A stretch of DNA of 64,000 nucleotides, from NCBI RefSeq assembly GCF_043677095.1, contig NZ_JBHLJR010000001.1, positions 558,001 through 622,000 of the forward strand, written 5' to 3'. The notes under the pieces were generated by a model. That model saw nothing but the letters and a program-made list of their open reading frames with translations, did no database searches and was not told the DNA's origin. Below, piece after piece: positions 38,559 through 46,747 of the stretch. The first letter of the stretch is position 1. Every line of letters begins with the position of its first letter. The DNA is from Natronococcus roseus. Lineage in GTDB: Archaea > Halobacteriota > Halobacteria > Halobacteriales > Natrialbaceae. Both the position numbers and the translations under genes were made by a program.

Positions 38559-39214
38559 AGCTCCCATCCCTCCCGCGTGTACGCCATCTCCCAGAACCGG
38601 TACTCGAGTTTGGCGCTCGTGAGGAACGCCTCGCGCATCGCCTCGTGCTCGCCGGGGTAGCGCTCGCCGCAGCGATCGACGAACTCCCGACACCAGTCGG
38701 TCGCCTCGCGGAACTCGTCGCTCGTGTACATCTCGATGAACGGGGTGTAGCGGTGCTCGCCGTCGGCGAGGTCGGCCATGTGCTCGGCGACGTCGAGGTA
38801 GCCCTGCATGCAGGGGTACAGCGCCCCGGCGATCTCGGCGATCGATCCCTCATGGGCCGTTCGCACGAGAAAGCTCGTGTAGGCGACGCAGGTCGGGGCC
38901 TTCTCGACGTCCTCGAGTTCTTCGACCGAGATTCCGTAGTCGGCGGCGAACTCCCGGTGGAGCTCCATCTCGTGGTCCAGCACCTGGTGGGCGACGCCCA
39001 GCAGGTGGGTCATCGTCTCCTCGTCGCGCGCCTTGCCGCCAGCGATCGCGAACAGCCGCGCGTAGTCCAGCAGGTACCGGTAGTCCTGTTTCACCCAGTG
39101 TTCGAACGCAGCCTCGTCGAGGGTTCCCTCGGCAAGTTCGACCACGAAGGGGTGGTCGAGCTGTGCCTCCCAAACGTGACCGCCATGCTCGAGGAGGTCG
39201 TCGCTAAATGCCAT
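38555..39214 (-). CDS. tenA: TenA-family aminopyrimidine aminohydrolase, TenA_C type
   Basis: A 219-residue thiaminase II/aminopyrimidine aminohydrolase. The B. subtilis TenA active site is intact: Asp44 and Tyr47 in VKQDYRYLL, Cys135 in LYPCMQGYLD, and a C-terminal Glu in KLEYRFWEMA. It salvages 4-amino-5-aminomethyl-2-methylpyrimidine to hydroxymethylpyrimidine for thiamine synthesis. Paired with TenA_E. Transcription would start upstream on the minus strand; a thiamine-linked transporter lies about 32 kb away. Confidence 0.85.
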   Translation of the reverse strand: MAFSDDLLEHGGHVWEAQLDHPFVVELAEGTLDEAAFEHWVKQDYRYLLDYARLFAIAGGKARDEETMTHLLGVAHQVLDHEMELHREFAADYGISVEELEDVEKAPTCVAYTSFLVRTAHEGSIAEIAGALYPCMQGYLDVAEHMADLADGEHRYTPFIEMYTSDEFREATDWCREFVDRCGERYPGEHEAMREAFLTSAKLEYRFWEMAYTREGWEL

Positions 39215-39360
39215 CGGCGAGAGTTGGACTCTCTCGAGGATATAACTAACGAATAAAACCTGTTAATACACGCGACTGTCCGCGGATTCGCCGACGTTGG
39301 CGGGTACCGACGCCGATCGCTCGAGGCCCGGTGGGATCCGAGCGCACACCATCACAACGC

Positions 39361-39536
39361 TTTTATCCCGCTCGAGACAACTCGTATCCACGATGGTAGG
39401 TGTCCGCTTTACAGGGGCTCTCGCCCGCTTCTAACCACCACCCACCGTTCGCTGTGTCGGACGCGATCCGCCAGCGAGCGGCGTGCGCGGACGCCCGTCC
39501 GAACTTCTCACCGAAGTTCCCCAACCGACTACAGCC
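39361..39536 (+). promoter_or_regulatory. thrS promoter and structured leader
   Basis: TTTTATCC at 39361-39368 is a TATA box. The expected start near 39390 falls on a tiny leaderless ORF. Three hairpins can be drawn in the leader before thrS: a nested one 39450-39476 (CGCTG/CAGCG outside, CGGA/TCCG inside), 39488-39501 (CGGAC-GCCC-GTCCG), and GAACTTC-TCACC-GAAGTTC at 39501-39519, 17 nt before the start codon. Also 39215-39360 upstream holds no gene. Confidence 0.55.
39393..39434 (+). CDS. Possible 13-codon leader peptide upstream of thrS
   Basis: MVGVRFTGALARF followed by TAA. The ATG sits where transcription from the TATA box at 39361-39368 should begin, so a leaderless ribosome could load on it. 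It contains one Thr, encoded by ACA, an uncommon codon in this genome. About 100 nt of foldable RNA separate its stop from thrS. No conserved peptide known to me. Confidence 0.35.
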   Translation: MVGVRFTGALARF

Positions 39537-41486
39537 ATGTCAGAATCAGATTCACAGCAACGGATAGCGGTCGTACTGCCAGACGGATCGGAGCTCGAGG
39601 TCGACGCCGGCGCGACGGTCGAGGACTGCGCCTACGAGATCGGGCCCGGGCTCGGAAGCGACACCGCCGCCGGCAAACTCGACGGCGAGCTCGTCGCCAA
39701 GGAGGCGCCCGTCTACGACGGCGCCGAACTCGAGATCGTCACCGACGGCTCCGAGGAGTACCTGCGCGTGATGCGCCACTCGGCCTCGCACTGCCTCGCG
39801 CAGGCGGTCGAGCGGCTGTACGACGACGAGGAGGTCAAGCTCGCGATCGGTCCGCCGACGGACGAGGGTTTCTACTACGACTTCGACAACCTCGAGATCG
39901 ACGAGGAGGACCTCGCGGAGCTCGAGCGCGAGATCGAGGCGATCGTCGCCGAGGACTACGAGATCGAGCGCGAGGACGTCTCGATCGAGGAGGCCGAAGA
40001 ACGGTTAGCCGACGAACCGTACAAGCTCGAGCTGCTCGAGGAGCTCGCCGACGAGGGAGACACCGTGAGCTTCTACAAACAGGGCGAGTGGGAGGACCTC
40101 TGTGCCGGCCCGCACGTCGACTCGACGGGCGAGATCGGCGTCGTCAAACTGCTCGAGATCGCGGGCGCCTACTGGCGCGGCGACGAGGAAAACGAGATGC
40201 AGACGCGGATCTACGGAACGGCCTTCGCCGAGGAGAGCGACCTCGAGGCGTTCCTCGAGCGCAAGGAGGAAGCCGAAAAACGGGATCACCGCCGGATCGG
40301 CTCGGAGATGAACCTGTTCTCGATTCAGGACGTCACCGGCCCCGGACTGCCGCTGTATCACCCCGCCGGGAAGACGGTGCTGAAGGAACTCGAGGACTTC
40401 GTCGAGGAGCTCAACCAAGACGCGGGCTACGACTACGTCGAGACGCCCCACGTCTTCAAGACGGATCTCTGGCACCGTTCGGGCCACTACGAGAACTACG
40501 CCGACGACATGTTCATCTTCGACGTCGGCGACGACGAGTTCGGGCTGAAGCCGATGAACTGTCCGGGCCACGCCGCCATCTTCCAGGACCAGTCCTGGTC
40601 GTACCGCGATCTGCCGATCCGCTACGCCGAGAACGGCAAAGTGTATCGGAAGGAACAGCGCGGCGAGCTCTCCGGCCTCTCGCGGGTCTGGGCGTTTACG
40701 ATCGACGACGGCCACCTGTTCATCCGTCCCGACCAGATCCGCAGCGAGGTCGAGGAGATCATGGACATGATCACGGAGGTCCTCGAGACGTTCGACCTCG
40801 AGTACGAGATGGCGCTGGCAACGAGACCCGAGAAGTCCGTCGGCAGCGACGAGATCTGGGACCGCGCCGAGGACCAGCTCGAGGAGGTCCTCGAGGCCCG
40901 CGCCCACGAGTACGAGATCGAGGAGGGCGACGGCGCCTTCTACGGGCCGAAGATCGACTTCGCGTTCGAGGACGCGATCGGGCGCTCCTGGGACGGCCCG
41001 ACGGTCCAGCTCGACTTCAACATGCCCGAGCGCTTCGACCTCGACTACGTCGGCGAGGACAACGACCACCACCAGCCCGTGATGATCCACCGGGCGCTGT
41101 ACGGCAGCTACGAGCGCTTCTTCATGATGCTCATCGAGCACTTCGAGGGGCGGTTCCCGCTGTGGCTCGCGCCCGAGCAGGTTCGCGTGCTGCCGATCTC
41201 CGACGACAACCTCGGCTACGCCCACCGCGTCGCAAACGAGTTCGAGGAGTTCCGCGTCGAGGTCGATCAGCGCGACAGCACCTTAGAACGGAAGATCCGC
41301 GCGGCCCACGACGACCGGGTCCCCTACCAGATCATCGTCGGCGACAACGAGGAGGACGACGGCAACATCTCGGTCCGGGACCGCTTCGAGGACCAGGAGT
41401 ACGACGTCGAGATCGACGCGTTCAGAGCGCACCTCGAGGCCGAGCGCGCGGAGAAACGGTCCGAACCCGACTTCCTGCAGGGCTGA
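39537..41486 (+). CDS. thrS: Threonyl-tRNA synthetase, bacterial type
   Basis: A 649-residue synthetase joining threonine to tRNA-Thr. It has an N-terminal TGS domain (about 10-70), the editing domain with HSASHCLAQAVERL and PHVDSTGEIG, the class II core (motif 1 near HRSGHYENYADDMF; KPMNCPGHAAIF with the zinc Cys; motif 2 YRKEQRGELSGLSRVW), and the anticodon-binding domain (PEQVRVLPI). This is the bacterial-type ThrRS, usual in haloarchaea, not the archaeal type. Start at the MSESDSQ ATG; 18 upstream codons are open but lie in the leader hairpins. Confidence 0.95.
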   Translation: MSESDSQQRIAVVLPDGSELEVDAGATVEDCAYEIGPGLGSDTAAGKLDGELVAKEAPVYDGAELEIVTDGSEEYLRVMRHSASHCLAQAVERLYDDEEVKLAIGPPTDEGFYYDFDNLEIDEEDLAELEREIEAIVAEDYEIEREDVSIEEAEERLADEPYKLELLEELADEGDTVSFYKQGEWEDLCAGPHVDSTGEIGVVKLLEIAGAYWRGDEENEMQTRIYGTAFAEESDLEAFLERKEEAEKRDHRRIGSEMNLFSIQDVTGPGLPLYHPAGKTVLKELEDFVEELNQDAGYDYVETPHVFKTDLWHRSGHYENYADDMFIFDVGDDEFGLKPMNCPGHAAIFQDQSWSYRDLPIRYAENGKVYRKEQRGELSGLSRVWAFTIDDGHLFIRPDQIRSEVEEIMDMITEVLETFDLEYEMALATRPEKSVGSDEIWDRAEDQLEEVLEARAHEYEIEEGDGAFYGPKIDFAFEDAIGRSWDGPTVQLDFNMPERFDLDYVGEDNDHHQPVMIHRALYGSYERFFMMLIEHFEGRFPLWLAPEQVRVLPISDDNLGYAHRVANEFEEFRVEVDQRDSTLERKIRAAHDDRVPYQIIVGDNEEDDGNISVRDRFEDQEYDVEIDAFRAHLEAERAEKRSEPDFLQG

Positions 41487-41631
41487 TCGGACGCCCGACG
41501 GCACCTCGAGACCGAACCGGTACGCCGTTCCAACGCAGTGGTAACGGATTCGGGCCGAAACCGGCTGGTTCGTTCGCACCCACACACCCACGTTTGTGGT
41601 CTTATCACACACTAAAACAGACCGAAATACC

Positions 41632-41661
41632 CATACTTGCAGCATCGTGCATACTAGTATG
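41632..41661 (+). promoter_or_regulatory. Palindromic site at the gfcR start codon
   Basis: CATACTAGTATG (41650-41661) is a perfect 12-bp palindrome whose last three bases are the gfcR start codon. A third CATACT half-site lies 18 bp upstream at 41632-41637. A TATA-like CGAAATACC precedes it. This is a natural place for self-regulation by GfcR; binding is not shown here. Confidence 0.5.
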
Positions 41662-42369
41662 AACCGCGCCGAGAAGGCCGCCCTCCAGCTTCGGGCGGTC
41701 GACGTTCTGGGAATGTTGAAGGAGACGCGCACCTACGACGAGCTCGCCGCCGAGACGGGTCTTCCCGCGGGCGACCTCAACCGGTACGTCAACGGCCACG
41801 TCCTGCCCGGCACCGAGCGCGCCCGCGAGGTCGTCGACGACCTCGGCCGCGAGGCGCTGGCCGACGAGCTGGACGCCCGAATCAGCGTCGACGACGAGGG
41901 GTACGTCGACAACACGGCGACGGTGTTCGACCAGCCGTTTCTCGACCTCGCCGCACCGGTCGTCGCCAACGCCTTCGATTTCGACCGTCCGGATGTCGTC
42001 CTGACCGCCGCGACCGACGGGATCACGCTCGCGAGCGCGCTGGCGAGCTACTACGGTACCCGCTGTGCCTACGCCAAGAAGACCAAAGAAACCGCAGTCG
42101 AGGAGTTCATCGAGGCCCGCGAGCGGCTCCAGTCGGGGATCGAGCTGACCTACTACCTACCGGCCGCGGCGATCGACGAGGGCGAGTCCGTCCTCGTCGT
42201 CGACGACCTCATCCGGTCGGGCGAGACCCAGGAGCTCCTGCTCGACATCGTCGAGACTGCCGACGCCGACGTCGCCGGCGTCTTCGCGCTCATCGCGGCC
42301 GGCGACGACGGGATCGAGCGCGCCCGCGATCGGACTGACGCACCGATCGGTTCGCTGGTTTCCGTCTAA
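41659..42369 (+). CDS. gfcR: Transcription regulator GfcR (phosphoribosyltransferase-like)
   Basis: A 236-residue regulator: an N-terminal helix-turn-helix (TYDELAAETGLPAGDLNRYVN, residues about 25-45) fused to a PRTase-fold ligand domain with VLVVDDLIRSGETQELL as the PRPP-type loop. In Haloferax volcanii GfcR activates sugar (semi-phosphorylative Entner-Doudoroff) genes, sensing a pathway intermediate. Here it follows thrS, but with its own promoter. A galactonate dehydratase gene lies about 5 kb downstream and is a possible target. Confidence 0.87.
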   Translation: MNRAEKAALQLRAVDVLGMLKETRTYDELAAETGLPAGDLNRYVNGHVLPGTERAREVVDDLGREALADELDARISVDDEGYVDNTATVFDQPFLDLAAPVVANAFDFDRPDVVLTAATDGITLASALASYYGTRCAYAKKTKETAVEEFIEARERLQSGIELTYYLPAAAIDEGESVLVVDDLIRSGETQELLLDIVETADADVAGVFALIAAGDDGIERARDRTDAPIGSLVSV

Positions 42370-42390
42370 CTACTCGTCGTCCCTCTCTAG

Positions 42391-42819
42391 CTACTCGTTT
42401 CGCTCGGCCTCGAGCTCGTCGAACAGCGCTCGGACGCGACCCCGCACGTCCTCACGGATCTCGTGAACCCGCTCGAGCTCTTTCCCGTGTGGATCCTCGA
42501 GGTCCCAGTCCCGGACGTCGGTGTCGGCATCGAGCTCGAGGGTCGAACAGCCCATCGTCGCGACGTAGTCGCAGGCCTCGAGCTCCGCATCGGAGACCTC
42601 CCGTGGCGTTCGGTCGGAGAGGTCGAACCCTTCCTCAGCCATCGCCTCGCGGACGACGTCGTGGACCGACTCGGCGGGGTGGGTTCCCCCGGAGACGATC
42701 TCGACCTCGTCTGCGAGGCCGCGCTCCTCGCGCTCGCGCTCGGCGTAGGCGGTCGCCATCTGGCTCCGTCCGGCGTTTTGCACGCACACCATTGCGATAC
42801 GAGTCGGGTCGGTTTCCAT
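42391..42819 (-). CDS. Low-molecular-weight phosphatase/arsenate-reductase-like protein
   Basis: A 142-residue protein with the CX5R P-loop CVQNAGRS near residue 12 and a conserved later Asp-Pro (LEDPHGK, about 107-113), the layout of low-molecular-weight protein tyrosine phosphatases and thioredoxin-coupled arsenate reductases. Extra cysteines (VCVQ, ACDYVATMGC) would allow a reductase-type disulfide cascade. Start METDPTRIAMVC at 42819. No ars operon genes are beside it. Confidence 0.78.
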   Translation of the reverse strand: METDPTRIAMVCVQNAGRSQMATAYAEREREERGLADEVEIVSGGTHPAESVHDVVREAMAEEGFDLSDRTPREVSDAELEACDYVATMGCSTLELDADTDVRDWDLEDPHGKELERVHEIREDVRGRVRALFDELEAERNE

Positions 42820-42936
42820 ACGCCCTCCTGCTCGAGGGGCCACCTAACGGTTCGTATGTTCGGCCCTGTGAGAACAGTAGTCACGGGTTCGGTTACGTAC
42901 CGAGGACGATGCTAATCGGGTCGCCAGCAGCCGACT

Positions 42937-43371
42937 TCAGCGAACGATCGTCACCGGGACCGGCGAGCGTCTGGCGATGGTCTCGGCGACGCTTCCCAGG
43001 AGGATGCGACTGGCGCCGGTTCGACCGTGGCTGCCGACGACGATCTGATCGAACTCGTTGTCTTCGGCGTAGTCGACGATCGAACGGGAGATCCCGCCGA
43101 CGATCTTGTCCGTTTCGATGGTCGCGCCGAGCTGACTCGCGTGTTCGGCCGCGTCCTCGAGGATATTCTCGGCTCGCGTCTCGTGATGATCCTGAATCTC
43201 GTCGTAGTTCGCCATCGCCCCGCCCTCGATCCCCGTCGCCGCGTAGAAGTCACCCGGATCGAGGACGTGCAGTGCCGTCACCGACGCTTTGGGATGTTCC
43301 TCGAGCGCGAACTCGAGGGCCTGTGTCGAGCGGTCCGAGTCGTCGATCGGAACGAGGATTCGTTTCGCCAT
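42937..43371 (-). CDS. Universal stress protein, UspA family
   Basis: A 144-residue protein with the Usp fold: MAKRILVPIDDSDRSTQALE at the start and the nucleotide-binding signature VGSHGRTGASRILLGSVAETI at 112-132. The G-2x-G-9x-G(S/T) pattern is complete, so it probably binds ATP. It occurs singly; the TATA candidate lies upstream on the minus strand. It acts in stress survival, with an unknown partner. Confidence 0.9.
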   Translation of the reverse strand: MAKRILVPIDDSDRSTQALEFALEEHPKASVTALHVLDPGDFYAATGIEGGAMANYDEIQDHHETRAENILEDAAEHASQLGATIETDKIVGGISRSIVDYAEDNEFDQIVVGSHGRTGASRILLGSVAETIARRSPVPVTIVR

Positions 43372-43443
43372 GGGTCGGTGTACAGTTTCATCCCAAATAA
43401 GTACACCCCACGAACGGGTACGCAGTGGGGCGATTCTCGCCCT

Positions 43444-43480
43444 GCGAGCGGGGATCGTGGGACGATTTCGTCCCGCTCGC
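43444..43480 (-). other. Strong hairpin between the L15e and Usp genes
   Basis: GGGACGA-TT-TCGTCCC at 43459-43474 is a perfect 7-bp inverted repeat, extended by an outer GCGAGC (43444-43449) and GCTCGC (43475-43480). It lies about 50-90 nt past the L15e stop codon on that transcript and before the Usp gene. No U-tract follows it on the minus strand, so it is probably an RNA stability or processing element, or an imperfect terminator. Confidence 0.4.
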
Positions 43481-43532
43481 GGAGCCGCGGCTGTCGGCGT
43501 TCAAAGAATCGAAAATCGGGTTCGAGCCGGCG

Positions 43533-44123
43533 TTACTTCGCGCGGCCCTGGCCGCCCGTGTTGGACGGGCGGACCTTCTCGGCGCCCTTGCCGCGGTTGT
43601 TCAGCCCGCGGTTTGCCTTGCCGGCGTTCGTGAGGCCGCGGAACGCGCGGTTGGTGTGGGCGTCGTCGCAGATCCAGTTGAGATCGTCATCGTTCTGGAT
43701 CGCGGGGTGTTCGGGATCCACGAGGATCACTTCGAACCACTTCTGCGAGCCGTCCTCGCCGACCCAGTAGCTGTTGAGCACCCGCAGGTTGGGGTACTTC
43801 CGGGAAACGCGCTCCTCGCCGATGCGCTGGATGTTTTTGCGCCGGCCGATCCGGTTGACACCCTGGCGCTTGGTTCGGCGACCAGCCTTGTGTCGCTGTT
43901 TTCGGGCCGTCCCCTTGCGGACGGAGACGCGAGTGACGATAATGCCCTGCTTGGCCTTGTAGCCGAGTTCGCGGGCCTTGTCGAGTCGGGTCGGACGATC
44001 GATTCGCTCGATCGCGCCCTGGTCGCGCCACTCCTGTTTGCGCTGCCACTGCAGTTCACCGAGTTTGCCGTCGTCGGGGTCCTTCCACGCGTCCTTGATG
44101 TGAGAGTAGAAGCTCTTTGCCAT
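43533..44123 (-). CDS. rpl15e: 50S ribosomal protein L15e
   Basis: A 196-residue basic ribosomal protein, found only in archaea and eukaryotes, with the family N-terminus MAKSFYSHIKDAWKDP and the RKGTARKQRHKAGRRTKRQG basic core (about 79-98). The C-terminal glycine- and arginine-rich tail (NRGKGAEKVRPSN) is typical. The ORF is open ten codons above the chosen ATG without support. Monocistronic, with its own upstream region. Confidence 0.95.
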   Translation of the reverse strand: MAKSFYSHIKDAWKDPDDGKLGELQWQRKQEWRDQGAIERIDRPTRLDKARELGYKAKQGIIVTRVSVRKGTARKQRHKAGRRTKRQGVNRIGRRKNIQRIGEERVSRKYPNLRVLNSYWVGEDGSQKWFEVILVDPEHPAIQNDDDLNWICDDAHTNRAFRGLTNAGKANRGLNNRGKGAEKVRPSNTGGQGRAK

Positions 44124-44343
44124 CGTGATCACTGCGGGCGTTTCCTGGTTCAACCCAGCGGGCCGGCCCCGCGGATCACATCCCGACCTGTGGGCGTCGA
44201 TACCGAACAGGTGCCCGCCGGCGCCCGCGACCCAGCGAGTCGTCCTGATCTATCGGACTGCCGAGTATAAACGCTTCGAACCGCGACGAGGTCGCCCGCG
44301 TCTGCTGTTCCCTACGACCGATGTCTCCCCGCTCTCGAGCCGC

Positions 44344-44538
44344 TCACGCCGGTTCGAGCAGTTCGTACTCCTGGGAGAGGTCGTCCCAGAGCCGATCGAC
44401 CGACTGCATCGATTCGAGCGACTCGACCCGGTGTCGTAGCTGCTCGGCCTCGGCCTCCGACGTCATCCCCTCGCTGACCGCCTCGTCGACGACGGTCTCG
44501 AGCACGTCCCGTTGATACTCGAGTGGTGTCTCGCTCAT
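44344..44538 (-). CDS. Small acidic conserved haloarchaeal protein
   Basis: A 64-residue soluble helical protein from MSETPLEYQRDVLE, rich in Glu, with heptad-like SEAEAEQLRHRVESLESMQSV that suggests a coiled coil. The frame is open far upstream, but only this part looks coding. No cysteine or binding motif. Located between L15e and a long non-coding stretch. Function unknown. Confidence 0.55.
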   Translation of the reverse strand: MSETPLEYQRDVLETVVDEAVSEGMTSEAEAEQLRHRVESLESMQSVDRLWDDLSQEYELLEPA

Positions 44539-45160
44539 GCTATCTGTACCCACACTGGTCACCCTGTTAGTTATGAGATCCACTATCACCGTTGTTCTGT
44601 GTGAATAGTTGACTCGGAGCGATCTCCCCACGCGATCGGACTGCCCGTTCGGGAGGGAACAGCGACGGGGATCCTCGACTGGATCGGCCCCTCGAGACCG
44701 TCCGGGAGCGTACTGCTGACGCCCGTTCTCTCGATGTTTCTCGTGTGCAACGTTCCGGACCAGGCACCGGCGCTCGAGCCGAACGCTCCCCCCGTCGAAC
44801 CGAACGAGCGAACCCACCGTTCCGCGAAATAAACGGTTATGAATCAACCATCGGTTGTCCTCGACGGATCCGACGAGTTAGACGACGCCGGCGCTCGAGT
44901 AGGTGGGACCGTTTCGATCCCTGAAACTACGTTTCGGTCGGAAAACGTATTGAATTCAGAAAACCGAGCCGGGATCTTTTTGTGACGGTTGTTTACAAGG
45001 AACCTGTCGACGGAGTCGGCACGAATCGTACCCGGGAGGTGTCGGAACGTACTCCCTGCTGAGTACCGAGCAGTGGGGATTCGTTACGGCGAATCCGTCG
45101 ACGCCGTCCGTCTCCTCGCGGGGACCGTATAAGATCGAACCGACGACGACCGATCAAGAG
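44539..45160. other. Long intergenic region before the protease gene
   Basis: About 620 bp. I see no firm gene. A 48-codon ORF (44839-44985, MNQPSVVLDGSDELDD...) has acidic haloarchaeal composition and ends at a T5 run (44976-44980) that could serve as an archaeal terminator, but has no clear promoter. Near the right end TATAAGA (45129-45135) is the TATA box of the protease gene, about 27 nt before its ATG. Confidence 0.4.
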
Positions 45161-46711
45161 ATGACTCGAAATCACGCTATAGATTCGCACGAATCGTCAC
45201 GAAATCGCGACGCATCGACCCGTCGACGGTTCCTCGCCGGAGCCGGCACCGCCGGGCTCGTCGGCGGGATCGGACTCACCGGCAGTGCGAACGCACTGCT
45301 CGGGGACGCGATAGCGGGCCTCACCAGCGTCGGCGACACGCTCGTCGACGACGCGCTCGACCTCGAGAGCGAGGAGAGCCAGGAGACGATCGTCGTCTTC
45401 GAGACCAACGAGGACGCCGACCGGTTGCTCGATCTCGACGTCCTCGTCGGCCCGTTCGCCGTCCTCCCGATGGCCTACGCCGAACTCACCGGCCCGCTGA
45501 TCGAGCGGGTCGCGGGCTGGGAGGAAGTCCGGTACGTCTCCTCGAACTACGAACTCGAGTACCACAACGACGACGCCCGCACTGATACGGGAGCGGACCG
45601 AGTGGCAGCGGGCGAGGGGCTCGAGTCCGCCTACACCGGCGAGAGCGCCCACACTGTCGTCGTCGACTCGGGCGTCGACGGCGCCCACCCGGACCTCAAG
45701 GCGAACCTGCAGGCCAACTACCAGTACGTCGGCGTCCCCGAGGTCACCGACCCGCTGTGGTGGCAGGACGTCGGCCTCGTCGACAGCGACAACAGCGGCC
45801 ACGGCACCCACTGTGCGGGCAGCGTCGGCGGCGACGGCTCGAAGAGCGACGGCGAGTACGCCGGGATGGCCCCCGACGCCGACCTGACGGTCTACGCCTG
45901 CGGCGCCGGTGGGCTGTTGGTCGTCTACACCGTCGCGGCTTACGACGACCTGCTCCGGCGCCAGCGCGAGGGCGACCACGACGTTCAGGTCGTCTCGAAC
46001 TCCTACGGTCCCGTCGACGACGACCGACCGTTCGTCCCCGAGGACCCGATGAACGTCGCCACCTGGGAAGCCCACGAGGACGGACTCCTGCCGGTGTTCT
46101 CGGCGGGCAACAGCGGTCCCGAGAAGGGGACGCTGAGCCAGTACACGAAAGCGCCCCACGTCCTCGGCGTCGCGGCGACGGATGCCGACCGGACGGTGAC
46201 GGACTTCTCTTCGCGCGGGCGTCCGCAGGACGGCTCCTGGGACCACGACAACTACGACCGCGAGTCGGCCTACGAGAACCTCACCGCGTTGTACGAGGGA
46301 GCCGACGAGGACGAGATCACCGGCCCCCTCGGAATCTATCGCAACGGCGTCGCCGCCAAGGGTGGCGACGTGGTGAGCACGCTCAATCCCGCCGATCCGC
46401 TCAACGTCGCCGAGCCGGACGAGGAGCTGTACTACGGACCCATGTCGGGGACGAGCATGTCCTGTCCCGTCACCGCGGGCTGTGCGACGCTGGTCGTCGA
46501 CGCCTACCGCGAGTCCCACGGCGAGTACCCCGACCCGATGGACGTGCTGACGACGCTCGAGGCGACGGCCGTCGAGGACATCTACGACGACTACACCGCA
46601 GAATCGGTCGGCGCCGGCTACGTCGACGCGCTGGCCGCCGTCGAACGGGCCGAAGCGGGCGATCTGGCCGGCTTCGACGAGATCGAAATCGCTCCCGGAA
46701 GCGACGGGTAA
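45161..46711 (+). CDS. Halolysin-like subtilisin-family serine protease
   Basis: A 516-residue exported S8 protease. The Tat signal is RRRFLAGAGTAGLVGGIG (about 21-38); a propeptide follows to about residue 145. The catalytic triad is complete: Asp169 (VVVDSGVDG), His214 (GHGTHCAG) and Ser432 (GTSMSCPV), with oxyanion Asn317 (SAGNSGP). Cys218, Cys247, Cys435 and Cys441 could form disulfides. The domain continues to the end with no polycystic or beta-jelly-roll tail. It is shorter than the classical halolysins with a C-terminal extension. Probably secreted to use external proteins. Confidence 0.92.
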   Translation: MTRNHAIDSHESSRNRDASTRRRFLAGAGTAGLVGGIGLTGSANALLGDAIAGLTSVGDTLVDDALDLESEESQETIVVFETNEDADRLLDLDVLVGPFAVLPMAYAELTGPLIERVAGWEEVRYVSSNYELEYHNDDARTDTGADRVAAGEGLESAYTGESAHTVVVDSGVDGAHPDLKANLQANYQYVGVPEVTDPLWWQDVGLVDSDNSGHGTHCAGSVGGDGSKSDGEYAGMAPDADLTVYACGAGGLLVVYTVAAYDDLLRRQREGDHDVQVVSNSYGPVDDDRPFVPEDPMNVATWEAHEDGLLPVFSAGNSGPEKGTLSQYTKAPHVLGVAATDADRTVTDFSSRGRPQDGSWDHDNYDRESAYENLTALYEGADEDEITGPLGIYRNGVAAKGGDVVSTLNPADPLNVAEPDEELYYGPMSGTSMSCPVTAGCATLVVDAYRESHGEYPDPMDVLTTLEATAVEDIYDDYTAESVGAGYVDALAAVERAEAGDLAGFDEIEIAPGSDG

Positions 46712-46747
46712 ACGAGCGCCCGCACGGCACCTCGTTCTCCGATCCCG

